A stretch of 64,000 nucleotides of DNA from positions 124,001 to 188,000 of the forward strand of contig NZ_VOHK01000005.1 of the NCBI RefSeq assembly GCF_007859325.1. The letters are read 5' to 3'. Below the pieces are notes generated by a model. The model was not told where the DNA came from. It did no database searches and saw nothing but the letters and a program-made list of their open reading frames with translations. Source of the stretch: Luteimonas marina (GTDB taxonomy: Bacteria; Pseudomonadota; Gammaproteobacteria; Xanthomonadales; Xanthomonadaceae). Made by a program: the position numbers and the translations under genes. Shown here piece after piece: positions 1-10,401 of the stretch (positions are counted from its first letter, which is position 1; every line of letters starts with the position of its first letter).

Positions 1-1196
1 CCTCGGTGGCCGGCGCGCGCAGCGGCGCCACCTTCTTCGTCGAGATCGCCGGCACCGCGGCGTTGCGCGACCGCTTCGGCTACGCCGCGCTGGAAACCCT
101 GCTCAGCGACGCCGGCCGCAGGCTCGGCGAAATCGCCGGCGAACACGCGGCCTCGCGCCTGAACGACAACACCTTCCTCGTGTTCGCGCAGGGACCGGAC
201 AGCGAGGCGCTGCCCGCGCTCGGGCGCCAGCTGCGCGACGGCCTCGGCGAACACGCCTTCGCCGTGGGCGAGGAGCGCGTGCGCCTGCGCGCCGTGGTCG
301 GCTATGCCGACCTGGCGCAGGGTTTCGAGGACGCCGGCGCCGCCCTGTCCGCCGCCGAGGAAGCGCTGCGCGCCGCGCGCGGCCATCCGCACGGCGTCGC
401 CGCCTGGGAGCGGCCGGTGTCGGAGGAAGACCGGAACTCGGCCGAACTGGCGCGCGCGCTGCGCGAGGCGCTGGCGGCGGGCGGGCTGCTGGCCGCATTC
501 CAGCCGATCGTCGCCGTCGCCGGCGGCAACGAGGCGCAATACCAGGTGCTGCTGCGCCTGCGCGACGCGAACGGCGAGCTGCATGCCGCCGGCGAGGCGC
601 TGGAGGCCGCGGCACGCATCGGCGCCACCGCCGAGGTCGACCGCCGCGTGCTGGAGATCGCGATCGGCGCGCTGCAGCGCCAGCGCGCCGAGAACCGCTC
701 GCTGCGCCTGTTCGTGACCCAGTCGCCGGCGACGCTGTCGCACGACGGCCACGCCGACTGGCTGCTGCAGGCACTGGCCGCGGCCGGCGTGGACGGCGGC
801 TCGCTGGTGATCGACGTGCGCCAGGAGGATGCGCTGGTGCATGCGCTGTCGCTGCAGGAGTTCTGCAGCGCGATGGTCTCGGCCGGCGTGCAGCTGTGCC
901 TGAGCCAGTACCGCTTCGGCACCGAGGCCAACGCGCTGCTGGGCCAGCTGCCGCTGGGCTACGTGCGGCTGGCGGCGCGCTACTCCAGCCACCTCGACGA
1001 CACCGCGCTGCGCGACGAGATGCGCAGCGCGATCGAATTCGCGCACCGGCTCGGCCTGCAGGTGATCGGCCAGCAGGTCGAGGACGCGCAGTCGGCAGCC
1101 ACGCTGTGGATGACCGGCGTCGACTTCATCCAGGGCAACCTGGTGCAACGCCCGGCCGGCGACCTCGAGTTCGACTTCCAGACCTCGGTGCTCTAG
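1..1196 (+). CDS. C-terminal part of a degenerate GGDEF-EAL domain protein, FimX-like (5' end outside window)
   Basis: The frame is open to the left edge, so the true start lies upstream. The first 130 or so visible residues look like a GGDEF fold without a GGDEF signature. The rest is an EAL domain: AAFQPIV opens it and DFIQGNLVQRP closes it. The catalytic motifs are degenerate. The EAL motif reads QVL, the usual DDFG is YRFG, and AEGVE is GQQVE. The domain is therefore probably a catalytically dead c-di-GMP receptor rather than a phosphodiesterase. FimX proteins, which steer type IV pilus assembly in Pseudomonas and Xanthomonas, have exactly this GGDEF/EAL decay, so FimX is my best guess; the REC/PAS part that would confirm it is off the window. 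The downstream histidine kinase begins 9 bases after the stop and is probably co-transcribed. Confidence 0.72.
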   Translation, partial: SVAGARSGATFFVEIAGTAALRDRFGYAALETLLSDAGRRLGEIAGEHAASRLNDNTFLVFAQGPDSEALPALGRQLRDGLGEHAFAVGEERVRLRAVVGYADLAQGFEDAGAALSAAEEALRAARGHPHGVAAWERPVSEEDRNSAELARALREALAAGGLLAAFQPIVAVAGGNEAQYQVLLRLRDANGELHAAGEALEAAARIGATAEVDRRVLEIAIGALQRQRAENRSLRLFVTQSPATLSHDGHADWLLQALAAAGVDGGSLVIDVRQEDALVHALSLQEFCSAMVSAGVQLCLSQYRFGTEANALLGQLPLGYVRLAARYSSHLDDTALRDEMRSAIEFAHRLGLQVIGQQVEDAQSAATLWMTGVDFIQGNLVQRPAGDLEFDFQTSVL

Positions 1197-1205
1197 GACC
1201 CGTCG

Positions 1206-3833
<2,628 letters not shown>

Positions 3834-3950
3834 GCCGCCGCGCCTGATCTGCAGGAGCGGCTTCAGCCGCGACACATTCGATTCGAAACACCGGCCCTGC
3901 ACGGAAAAGCATCGCGGCCGGAGCATTCCCGGCCCGGATGCCGACGCTTC

Positions 3951-4038
3951 CGTCGTCCCCGCGAAGGCGGGGACCCAGTGTCTTTGTCCTTGAAACCAAC
4001 AGCAAAGACGCTGGGTCCCCGCCTTCGCGGGGACGACG
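3951..4038. repeat. REP-like inverted repeat, family 1 copy a
   Basis: Two arms of about 36 nt (cgtcgtccccgcgaaggcgg... and its reverse complement) with one mismatch enclose a 16-nt loop. The outer core is a short GC hairpin, CCCCGCnnnGGCGGGG, and the inner parts read CAGTGTCTTTG/CAAAGACGCTG. The element lies between the convergent kinase and bacterioferritin genes and may end both transcripts. Related copies occur at 8555-8638, 10164-10245 and 55807-55929. The remaining bases of this 283-bp gap show nothing else I recognise. Confidence 0.9.
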
Positions 4039-4116
4039 AACAATGCTCTGGATGGCCGCCGGTGGCCGGGCGTCGTGGCGTAGCCCCGACCCATGGACCG
4101 CAGGCCGCGGCGCGAA

Positions 4117-4587
4117 TCAGTCCTCGATCTTGCTCTGCAGGTAGTTCTGCTCACCCACGCGCGCGACCAGGTCAAGCTGGGTCTCGAGCCAGTCGACGTG
4201 CTCTTCCTCGTTCTCGAGGATGTCGGCGAACAGCTTGCGGCTGACGAAATCGTTGGCGGTCTCGCAGTAGGCGATCGCCTCGCGCAGCAGCGGGATGCCT
4301 TCCATTTCCAGCGCCAGGTCGCAGCGCAGGATCTCCACCGGGTTCTCGCCGATCTTCAGCTTGCCCAGCGCCTGGAAGTTCGGCAGCCCCTCGAGGAACA
4401 GGATGCGCTCGGCCAGCACGTCCGCGTGCTTCATCTCGTCGATCGACTCGGCGTACTCGTGCTTGGCGAGTTCCTCCAGCCCCCAGTTCTTCAGCATCTT
4501 GGCGTGCAGGAAGTACTGGTTGATCGCGGTCAGCTCGTTGTAGAGCGCCTTGTTGAGGTACTGGATGACCTGTGCGTCGCCTTTCAT
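4117..4587 (-). CDS. bfr: Bacterioferritin
   Basis: 156 aa, the standard length of the family. This heme-containing 24-mer ferritin stores iron as a ferric mineral in the cytoplasm. All ferroxidase-centre ligands are in their canonical places: Glu18, Tyr25, Glu51, His54, Glu94, Glu127 and His130. The heme axial ligand Met52 is present in DEMKHAD, so this is a heme-binding subunit. It lies 112 bases downstream of bfd on the same strand, the usual partnership in which Bfd reduces the stored iron for release. No independent promoter is obvious in the 112-base gap. Confidence 0.97.
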   Translation of the reverse strand: MKGDAQVIQYLNKALYNELTAINQYFLHAKMLKNWGLEELAKHEYAESIDEMKHADVLAERILFLEGLPNFQALGKLKIGENPVEILRCDLALEMEGIPLLREAIAYCETANDFVSRKLFADILENEEEHVDWLETQLDLVARVGEQNYLQSKIED

Positions 4588-4699
4588 TGCCGTGTTCCGC
4601 GGACCGTGGACGTGCAGACTCTAGCGCCACACGGCCGGCGATGGCGGAACACGAATAGTGTGCATTTGTATCCGCGCCGTGGACCGGCGGGCGACGCGC

Positions 4700-4921
4700 T
4701 CAGGCGGCGCGCGAGACCAGCGGAAACGCGATGACATTGCCCGCGGCCGCGCCAGTGGCAGGCCGGGCTTCGTCGAGCAGCGCGCAGGCGGTGTCCACGC
4801 AGGTCCCGCAGCAGGCGCCGGCGCCGGTGCGCATGGTCAGCTCCGACATCGAGCCGCAGCCGGCCTCCGCCGCGCGGCGGATATCGTGTTCGGTGACCCC
4901 GTTGCAGATGCAGATGTACAC
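4700..4921 (-). CDS. bfd: Bacterioferritin-associated [2Fe-2S] ferredoxin
   Basis: 73 aa if started at the GTG at 4921, close to the usual size of about 64 residues. Four cysteines in the Bfd pattern, Cys4-x-Cys6 (YICICNG) and Cys38-x2-Cys41, bind a [2Fe-2S] cluster. Bfd donates electrons to the bacterioferritin heme to mobilise iron. A longer reading frame extends to a GTG at 4963, but those 14 residues lie over a good promoter and Fur-like site and have no family counterpart, so I prefer 4921. Neither start has a strong Shine-Dalgarno sequence. bfr follows on the same strand. Confidence 0.9.
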   Translation of the reverse strand: MYICICNGVTEHDIRRAAEAGCGSMSELTMRTGAGACCGTCVDTACALLDEARPATGAAAGNVIAFPLVSRAA

Positions 4922-4953
4922 GGTGCGGGCAGGCGGGCGGAAAGCGGACCGCC

Positions 4954-4983
4954 ATTGCGCCACACATGAGAATGAGTGTCAAT
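4954..4983 (-). promoter_or_regulatory. bfd promoter with overlapping Fur-box-like site
   Basis: On the minus strand TTGACA (4982-4977) is followed after 17 bases by CGCAAT (4959-4954). Between them, read on the plus strand at 4966-4980, ATGAGAATGAGTGTC matches ATGATAATCATTATC at 11 of 15 positions, a Fur-like site over the spacer. bfd is commonly Fur-repressed, which fits. The minus 10 hexamer is weak, so this is a candidate only. Confidence 0.45.
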
Positions 4984-5000
4984 GCCGCCAGCAGTCGTAT

Positions 5001-5609
5001 TCAGTTGCCGCCGGAGTCCGAATCCCGCGTCGACGGCGCCCGGCCCGGCCGGCCCGGCCCGCGCGGCCGCGGGCGGCGCCGGCCCGAGCGCTCGCGCTGC
5101 TCGACCACGGCCGCCGGGATCGCCCCGGCGCCGGCGATCTGGCGCGCGAACGGCGCCAGGTGGCGCAGCGCGCTGGCGTACACCCCGCGCTTGAACACCA
5201 CCACGTGCTCCAGCGGGTACCAGAAATCCACCCAGCGCCAGTGGTCGAATTCAGGTTTGGCGGTCAGGTCCAGCTGCAGGTCGCTCTCCTGCCCGGTGAA
5301 CTGGAGCAGGAACCAGACCTGCTTCTGGCCGATGCAGACGATGCGGTCGTTGCGGCGGATGGCGTTGTGCGGCAGCCGGTAGCGCAGCCAGCCCGGCGTC
5401 ACCCCGAGCACGGCCACGTGCTCGGGCAGCAGCCCGGTCTCCTCGCGCAGCTCGCGGTACATCGCCTCGATCGGCGTCTCGTCGCTGTTCATCCCGCCCT
5501 GCGGGAACTGCCAGCCGTCACGGCGCACCCGGCGCGCCCAGAAGACGCGGCCGTCGGGATGCATCAATACAATGCCGACGTTGGGGCGATACCCGTCCGG
5601 ATCGATCAC
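5001..5609 (-). CDS. rppH: RNA 5'-pyrophosphohydrolase (Nudix)
   Basis: 202 aa. RppH removes pyrophosphate from the 5' end of mRNAs and so triggers decay by RNase E. The Nudix box lies at about residues 38-61, with G38, E43 and the REL-EE-G core (RELREETG). The N-terminus [14 protein letters not shown] is the RppH hallmark. I start at the GTG at 5609, directly before IDPDGYRPN, with TTGGAG eight bases upstream; a longer frame to 5648 adds residues with no family match. The C-terminal tail (about 175-202) is Arg/Pro/Gly-rich and low complexity, as in other GC-rich relatives. Confidence 0.93.
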   Translation of the reverse strand: MIDPDGYRPNVGIVLMHPDGRVFWARRVRRDGWQFPQGGMNSDETPIEAMYRELREETGLLPEHVAVLGVTPGWLRYRLPHNAIRRNDRIVCIGQKQVWFLLQFTGQESDLQLDLTAKPEFDHWRWVDFWYPLEHVVVFKRGVYASALRHLAPFARQIAGAGAIPAAVVEQRERSGRRRPRPRGPGRPGRAPSTRDSDSGGN

Positions 5610-5745
5610 GATGCGGACTCCAAGATCTACTGCCCCCGACTCTGCCACGACTGCGGCGAAAGAGACAAGCCGAAGGCCCCGGCGTTGACGCCACGGCCCG
5701 GCGGCAGGACAATATGCGGCTCGCCGCCGTCCATGCGCGGCCGAT

Positions 5746-5822
5746 GGCTATGTAGCTCAGCCGGTTAGAGCACAGCACTCATAATGCTGGGGTCGGTGGT
5801 TCGAGTCCACCCATAGCCACCA
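5746..5822 (+). tRNA. tRNA-Met (anticodon CAT), elongator type
   Basis: 77 nt including an encoded CCA. The acceptor stem GGCTATG pairs with CATAGCC, the T-loop is GGTTCGAGTCC, and the anticodon loop CTCATAA sits on stem CAGCA/TGCTG. The whole sequence closely resembles the elongator tRNA-Met of E. coli rather than an initiator (the acceptor is fully paired) or tRNA-Ile2. A terminator follows, then the remnant of an integrase gene, so its 3' end probably served as an attachment site. Confidence 0.96.
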
Positions 5823-5865
5823 AACTGATGGATCACGAAGATCCAGGAATGATCCAGAGCCTTCT

Positions 5866-5890
5866 AACCCCGCGTAATTGCGGGGTTTTT
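5866..5890 (+). terminator. Rho-independent terminator of the tRNA gene
   Basis: AACCCCGC, a six-base loop, GCGGGGTT and a run of T form a perfect short hairpin 44 bases after the tRNA. Confidence 0.88.
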
Positions 5891-5986
5891 GTGTCCAGGA
5901 GAGGTCAAGAGGCAGATCACAAGCCGATTTTGATGGGGGTACCGATGAGGGTACGGTCGAAACGTACCCCAAGCGAGCCCTTCTCC

Positions 5987-6016
5987 ATGGCCAGACGGAT
6001 CTTGCCCCTGACCGAC
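5987..6016 (+). pseudogene. 5' stub of a tyrosine-integrase gene (about 10 codons)
   Basis: Just beyond the tRNA, an ATG opens MARRILPLTD. This is how many P4-type (DUF4102) integrases begin, with a start and a PLTD motif before the AP2-like arm-binding domain. The leader GGGGGTACC...GGGTACGG...GTACCCC resembles the repeat-rich leader of such genes. After about ten codons the similarity stops and GH92-like sequence begins without a gap. I read it as the scar of a lost tRNA-integrated element. The match is short, so confidence is limited. Confidence 0.4.
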
Positions 6017-6029
6017 CGGCCGTCCCACC

Positions 6030-6931
6030 GGCTACGTCAAGTCCGCGCCCGGCGACGACGGCGAAGTGCGCATGCGCATCGCCACCTCGCTGATCTCCTT
6101 GGAGCAGGCGCGGCGCAACCTCGAGCAGGAGATCGGCGGCGACGGCTTCAGACCGTGCGCGAACGCGCGCAGGCGGCCTGGGATACGCTGCTCGGGCGCG
6201 CGCTGGCCGCCGGCAAGCGCGACGCCGCGCGTGTGTGGCGGCGGCGACACCGAGGCCAATGCGTGGACGTTCGCCTTCACCGCCCCGCACGGCGCCGAGG
6301 GGCTGGCGACGCTGTTCGGCGGACGCGAGGCGCTGGCGCGGCGGCTCGACGCGTTCTTCGCCACCCCGGAAACCGCGGAGGCCAGGTTCGCGGGCAGCTA
6401 CGGCCAGGTGATCCACGAGATGACCGAAGCGCGCGACGTGCGCATGGGCATGTACGCGCACAGCAACCAGCCCTCGCACCACATCCCGTGGATGTACGTA
6501 ACCGCCGGCGAGCCGTGGAAGGCGCAGCGGATCTCGCGCGACGCGCTGCGCCGGCTCTACCTCGGCAGCGAGATCGGCCAGGGCTATCCGGGTGACGAGG
6601 ACAACGGCGAGATGTCGGCCTGGTACCTGTTCGCGATGCTGGGGCTGTATCCGCTGCGGATGGGGCACCGGAATACATGATCGGCTCGCCCGCCTTCGAC
6701 CGCGCCGACGTCGTGCTGGACAACGGCCGCACGCTCAACGTCGTCGCCCGCGGCAACGGCGGCGGTGCGTGGACCACGCTGGACCAGCGGCGCGGCGAAA
6801 GCTTCCAGTGGCCGCGACAGCTGCGGCCGTTCGGCGTGGACAAGCCGGGCGACTACATCGAGTACCGGCTCCGGTTCGCCGGCGACGCGCCGGTCGAGCT
6901 GGCGGAGCTGGAGCTGCTGCAGCCCGGCGCG
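6030..6931 (+). pseudogene. Decayed GH92 alpha-mannosidase fragment
   Basis: Pieces of a family 92 alpha-1,2-mannosidase appear in different frames. GYVKSAP...VRMRIATSLISLEQARRNL starts at 6030. The next piece, VRERAQAAWDTLLGR, is in another frame. A deletion has removed several hundred residues of the catalytic domain. TEANAWTFAFTAPHG, HSNQPSHHIPWMY, GYPGDEDNGEMSAWYLFAMLGLYPL then lie back in the first frame, and YMIGSPAFDRADVVLDNG is in the second frame from about 6668. These are recognisable GH92 C-terminal blocks, including the GDEDxGxMSAWY motif, but no start, no signal peptide and no intact (alpha/alpha)6 core remain. The left end is fused to the integrase stub, so the deletion that removed the mobile element probably removed the 5' half too. 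It faces the symporter gene tail to tail, almost without a gap. Confidence 0.85.
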
Positions 6932-6932
6932 G

Positions 6933-8495
6933 TCACCAGAACAGCGCGTACAGCGCCGCCAGGATCGCGATGACGGCCAGCGCGCCGGCGTTGAAGGCGC
7001 CGCCGGTGCGGTAGTCGACGTCGCGGGTCTGGATGATGTCCTTCTCCGGCGCGTGCGGCGTCAGCAGCGAGATCACGATGGCCAGCGCCAATGCCAGCAG
7101 GAAGACGAGGCCGACGCGATCGATGAACGGCAGCGCCGGCCAGGCCAGCTTGAGCACGATCGACAGCGCGAACGAGCCGATCGCCGCGGCCAGCGCGCCG
7201 GCCTCGTTGGCGCGTTTCCAGAACAGGCCGAGCACGAAGATCACCACGATGCCGGGCGTGAAGAAGCCGGTGTACTCCTGGATGTACTGGAAGGCCTGGT
7301 CGAAGCTGCCCAGCAGCGGCTTCGCGGTGAGGATGCCGAGCAGCACGGCGACCGCGGCGGCGATGCGGCCCACGCGTACCAACGTCGACTGATCCGGCGC
7401 GACGGACTTCTTGGCGTAGAAATCGAGGGTGAAGATCGTCGCCACCGAATTGATCTTCGAGGCCAGCGAGGCGACGATCGCCGCGACCAGCGCCGCGAAC
7501 ACCAGGCCGAGGATGCCGGTCGGCAGCAGCCGCATCATCGTCGGATAGGCCTCGTCCGGGCGCGTGAGGTCCGGCGCCAGCATCACCGCGGCGATGCCCG
7601 GCAGCACCACGATCACCGGCATCAGCAGCTTCAGAAACGCGGCGAACAGCACGCCCTTCTGCGCCTCGTGGATGTCCTTGGCGGCAAGCGCGCGCTGGAT
7701 GATGTACTGGTTGAAGCCCCAGTAGCTGATGTTCATGATCCACATGCCGCCGATCAGCACGCTGATGCCGGGCAGGTCCTTGTAGAACGGGTTGTCCTTG
7801 TCGAGGATCATCTCGAAGTGGCCGGGATGCTCGCTCCACAGCCGGTTGAAGCCCGCCACGATCCCGCTGCCCTCGCCCAGCTGGTTGAGCGTGAGCCCAG
7901 CCACCAGCAGGCCGCCGAGCACCAGCAGCGTGACTTGCACGATGTCGGTCAACGCCACCGCCTTGAGCCCGCCGTAGAGCTGGTAGGCCAGCGCGAACAG
8001 GCCGATCAGCACCACCGCCAGCATCTGGTCCATGCCGGTGACCTGCGACACCGCGATCGCGCCCAACCACAGGATCGAGGTGATGTTGACGAACACGTAA
8101 AGGCCCAGCCAGAACACCGCCATCACGGTGCGGATGCGGGCGCCGTAGCGCTGTTCGAGGAACTGCGGCATGGTGTAGATGCCGTTGCGCAGGAACACCG
8201 GCAGGAACCACTTGCCGACGATCAGCAGCGTCGCCGCCGCCATCCACTCGTACGAGGCGATGGCCAGGCCGATCGCGTAACCCGAGCCGGACATGCCGAT
8301 GATCTGCTCGGCCGAGATGTTGGCCGCGATCAGCGACGCGCCGATCGCCCACCACGGCAGCGACTTGCCCGCGAGGAAGTAGTCCTTCGCGTCCTTGCTG
8401 TGCCCCGCCTTCTCGCGCGAGACCCACTGCGCCAGCACGAACACGCCGGCGAGGTAGGCCAGCACGATGCCGATATCCAGGGTCGAAAGCTGCAT
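6933..8495 (-). CDS. Sodium:solute symporter, SGLT-like (SSS family)
   Basis: 520 aa, predominantly hydrophobic, with the 13-14 helices expected of sodium/glucose-type symporters. AYLAGVFVLAQWVS, SLPWWAIGASLIAANISAEQIIGMSGSGY and YGGLKAVALTDIVQ match the conserved TM1-TM6 blocks of bacterial SGLT proteins; KINSVATIFTLDFY is the TM8/9 region. The ATG at 8495 is preceded by GGAGGGATGCA, whereas a longer frame to 8546 has no family match at its N-terminus. It is the last intact gene of the minus-strand xyloglucan locus, so it probably imports a released monosaccharide (xylose, galactose or fucose) with sodium. The specificity is inferred from position only. Confidence 0.88.
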   Translation of the reverse strand: MQLSTLDIGIVLAYLAGVFVLAQWVSREKAGHSKDAKDYFLAGKSLPWWAIGASLIAANISAEQIIGMSGSGYAIGLAIASYEWMAAATLLIVGKWFLPVFLRNGIYTMPQFLEQRYGARIRTVMAVFWLGLYVFVNITSILWLGAIAVSQVTGMDQMLAVVLIGLFALAYQLYGGLKAVALTDIVQVTLLVLGGLLVAGLTLNQLGEGSGIVAGFNRLWSEHPGHFEMILDKDNPFYKDLPGISVLIGGMWIMNISYWGFNQYIIQRALAAKDIHEAQKGVLFAAFLKLLMPVIVVLPGIAAVMLAPDLTRPDEAYPTMMRLLPTGILGLVFAALVAAIVASLASKINSVATIFTLDFYAKKSVAPDQSTLVRVGRIAAAVAVLLGILTAKPLLGSFDQAFQYIQEYTGFFTPGIVVIFVLGLFWKRANEAGALAAAIGSFALSIVLKLAWPALPFIDRVGLVFLLALALAIVISLLTPHAPEKDIIQTRDVDYRTGGAFNAGALAVIAILAALYALFW

Positions 8496-8554
8496 TGCAT
8501 CCCTCCGGGGGTGGCGACGACGAACTGGGCGGTACCACGCGGCCACCCCTTCCC

Positions 8555-8638
8555 CGTCATTCCCGCGAAGGCGGGAACCCAGCGTCTTTGCACTTCATTG
8601 ACGAAAGACGCTGGATCCCCGCTTTCGCGGGGATGACG
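8555..8638. repeat. REP-like inverted repeat, family 1 copy b
   Basis: The left arm is CGTCATTCCCGCGAAGGCGG... to GCGTCTTT and the right arm AAAGACGCTGG... to GGGGATGACG, 35 nt each with a few mismatches. It lies between the co-directional MFS and SSS genes, where it could damp read-through or stabilise the upstream mRNA. Confidence 0.9.
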
Positions 8639-8668
8639 TTTCTTTGTGTTTGAACCGAAGGCCCGGCC

Positions 8669-10081
8669 TCAGCCCTCCATCTGCTCCAGCTCCCTGCCCT
8701 TGGTCTCGTGCACGAACCTGAGCACGAAGAACACCGAGAGCACCGCCATCGCCGTGTAGATGCCGTAGGCGGCGGCGAGGCCGATGCCCGCCAGCAGCAT
8801 GGGGAAGGTCCAGGTGATCAGGAAGTTCGCCGTCCACTGCGCCAGTCCGGCCACGGCCAGGCCCGAGCCGCGGATCTGGTTCGGGAACATCTCGCCCAGC
8901 ATCACCCACATCACCGGGCCCCAGGACATGTTGAAGAAGACCACGTAGACGTTGGCCGCCACCAGCGCCAGCACGCCCATCGATCCGCTCAGCTGCAGCT
9001 TGCCGGTGGCGTCGAGGCCGCCGGTGGAGAAGGCGTACGCCACCAGGCCCAGCGACACCGCCATGCCGGCCGAGCCGATCCACAGCAGCGGCTTGCGGCC
9101 GACCTTGTCGATCAGCAGCACGGTCACGATGCAGGCGCCGATGCTCAGCGCGCCCGACAGCACGTTGATCAGCAGCGCGTCGCTCTCGGAGAAGCCCACC
9201 GCCTGCCACAGCACCGCGCCGTAGTAGAACACCACGTTGATGCCGACGAACTGCTGGAACGTCGCCAGGCCCACGCCCACCCACACGATCGGGCGGATCC
9301 GGCCGGTGGCCTTGCTGACCAGGTCCGACAGCCGCGGCCGGTGGTGGTCCGAGGCCAGCGAGGCGTCGATCTCGACCAGCTTGCGCGCGCCCTCGCCGGC
9401 GCCGTAGAGCCGCACCAGCACCTTCTGCGCGCGCTCGCGCAGTCCGCGCGCGACCAGGTAGCGCGGGCTTTCGGGGATGAAGAACAGCGCGACCAGGAAC
9501 AGCGCGGCCGGCGCGATCTCCGCCCAGAACATCCAGCGCCAGGCCTCGTAGCCCCACCACAGCACGGCCATCGACGAGCTCGCGACCTTCGCCAGCAGGT
9601 AGTTGCTCAGGAACGCGGCGAACAGGCCGGAGATGATCGCGATCTGCTGCACCGTCGCCAGCCGCCCGCGATAGCGCGCCGGCGCCACCTCGCTGATGTA
9701 GGCCGGCGCCATCACGCTGGCCGCGCCGACCGCGAAGCCGCCGAGCACGCGATAGATCACGAACTCCGCCGACGAGGTGGCGATGCCCGAGCCCCAGGCC
9801 GACACCAGGAAGAACACCGCGGCCCACAGCTGCATCGTGCGGCGCCCGTAGCGGTCGGCGAGCGTGCCGGCGAACCAGGCGCCGATCGCGCAGCCGAGCA
9901 GCATCGAGGCGACGTTGAAGCCGGTGACCGCCGCGTCGGAGTTGAACGCCGCGGTCAGCCCGTCGACGGTGCCGTTGATCACGCCGCTGTCGAAGCCGAA
10001 CAGGAAGCCGCCGATCGTGGCCACCAGGCTGATCAGGATGATGAAGCGGGTGTTCTCACCTGACGCGTTGGGATTGCTCAT
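8669..10081 (-). CDS. MFS sugar porter
   Basis: 470 aa with the 12-helix layout of the sugar porter subfamily (MFS 2.A.1.1). Diagnostic motifs are GFLFGFDSGVI in TM1, the loop 2-3 motif DRYGRR, PESPRYL after TM6, QQFVGINVVFYYG in TM7 and HETKG near the C-terminus. The ATG at 10081 follows GGGAGGGAATCC, a very strong ribosome-binding site, so the 15-residue upstream extension is discarded. Relatives carry xylose, galactose, arabinose or glucose by proton symport. In this locus it most likely takes up a monosaccharide or short xyloside made by the periplasmic xyloglucan hydrolases. Confidence 0.9.
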   Translation of the reverse strand: MSNPNASGENTRFIILISLVATIGGFLFGFDSGVINGTVDGLTAAFNSDAAVTGFNVASMLLGCAIGAWFAGTLADRYGRRTMQLWAAVFFLVSAWGSGIATSSAEFVIYRVLGGFAVGAASVMAPAYISEVAPARYRGRLATVQQIAIISGLFAAFLSNYLLAKVASSSMAVLWWGYEAWRWMFWAEIAPAALFLVALFFIPESPRYLVARGLRERAQKVLVRLYGAGEGARKLVEIDASLASDHHRPRLSDLVSKATGRIRPIVWVGVGLATFQQFVGINVVFYYGAVLWQAVGFSESDALLINVLSGALSIGACIVTVLLIDKVGRKPLLWIGSAGMAVSLGLVAYAFSTGGLDATGKLQLSGSMGVLALVAANVYVVFFNMSWGPVMWVMLGEMFPNQIRGSGLAVAGLAQWTANFLITWTFPMLLAGIGLAAAYGIYTAMAVLSVFFVLRFVHETKGRELEQMEG

Positions 10082-10163
10082 GGATTCCCTCCCGGGGAGA
10101 TGCATTCGTGTCTTGCCGATGACCACTGCCGGCGCCCTCGCCGTCGCGCGCCTTCCCTTCCAC

Positions 10164-10245
10164 CGTCATCCCCGCGCAGGCGGGGATCCAGTGTCGTTGC
10201 CCTTCCAGGAAACGAAGACGCCGCTCCGCCTGCGCGGGGATGACG
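10164..10245. repeat. REP-like inverted repeat, family 1 copy c
   Basis: Arms CGTCATCCCCGCGCAGGCGG... and ...CCGCCTGCGCGGGGATGACG flank GTGTCGTTG/ACGAAGACG. It has diverged more than copies a and b. It sits in the 320-base gap between the MFS start and the GH95 stop; the rest of that gap holds only the hairpin at 10259-10284. Confidence 0.88.
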
Positions 10246-10258
10246 GACGGGTCTCGAT

Positions 10259-10284
10259 GCCGGATGACGGCGCTGTCATCCGGC
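10259..10284. terminator. Perfect 10-bp hairpin downstream of the GH95 gene
   Basis: GCCGGATGAC, a six-base loop and GTCATCCGGC pair perfectly. There is no T-run on either side, so it is either a weak terminator, an RNA-stabilising stem at the 3' end of the GH95 mRNA, or an incomplete repeat. Confidence 0.4.
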
Positions 10285-10401
10285 GCGACAGGGTAGCCCG
10301 ATCGGCCTCCCGGATGGCATCTGCACCGCAACAAACCCGCGCGGCATTCGTTGCCGCTGAAACGGCAAGGTTCGCCATCGCGGCGATGTCGCCCGCCGTC
10401 G

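Noticed and set aside
3951-4038. Possible CRISPR repeat
   Set aside because: The units are inverted pairs, not regularly spaced direct repeats, and no cas genes are present.
4584-4982. 132-residue minus-strand frame over bfd
   Set aside because: It overlaps bfd in a different frame; only the bfd frame has the four cluster cysteines.
5746-5822. tRNA-Ile with CAT anticodon (tRNA-Ile2) or initiator tRNA
   Set aside because: The acceptor stem is fully paired, excluding the initiator, and the body matches elongator tRNA-Met much better than tRNA-Ile2.
6066-6680. 204-residue frame as an intact small gene
   Set aside because: It contains GH92 blocks joined over a frameshift and a deletion; the next GH92 block continues in another frame, so it is part of a pseudogene.
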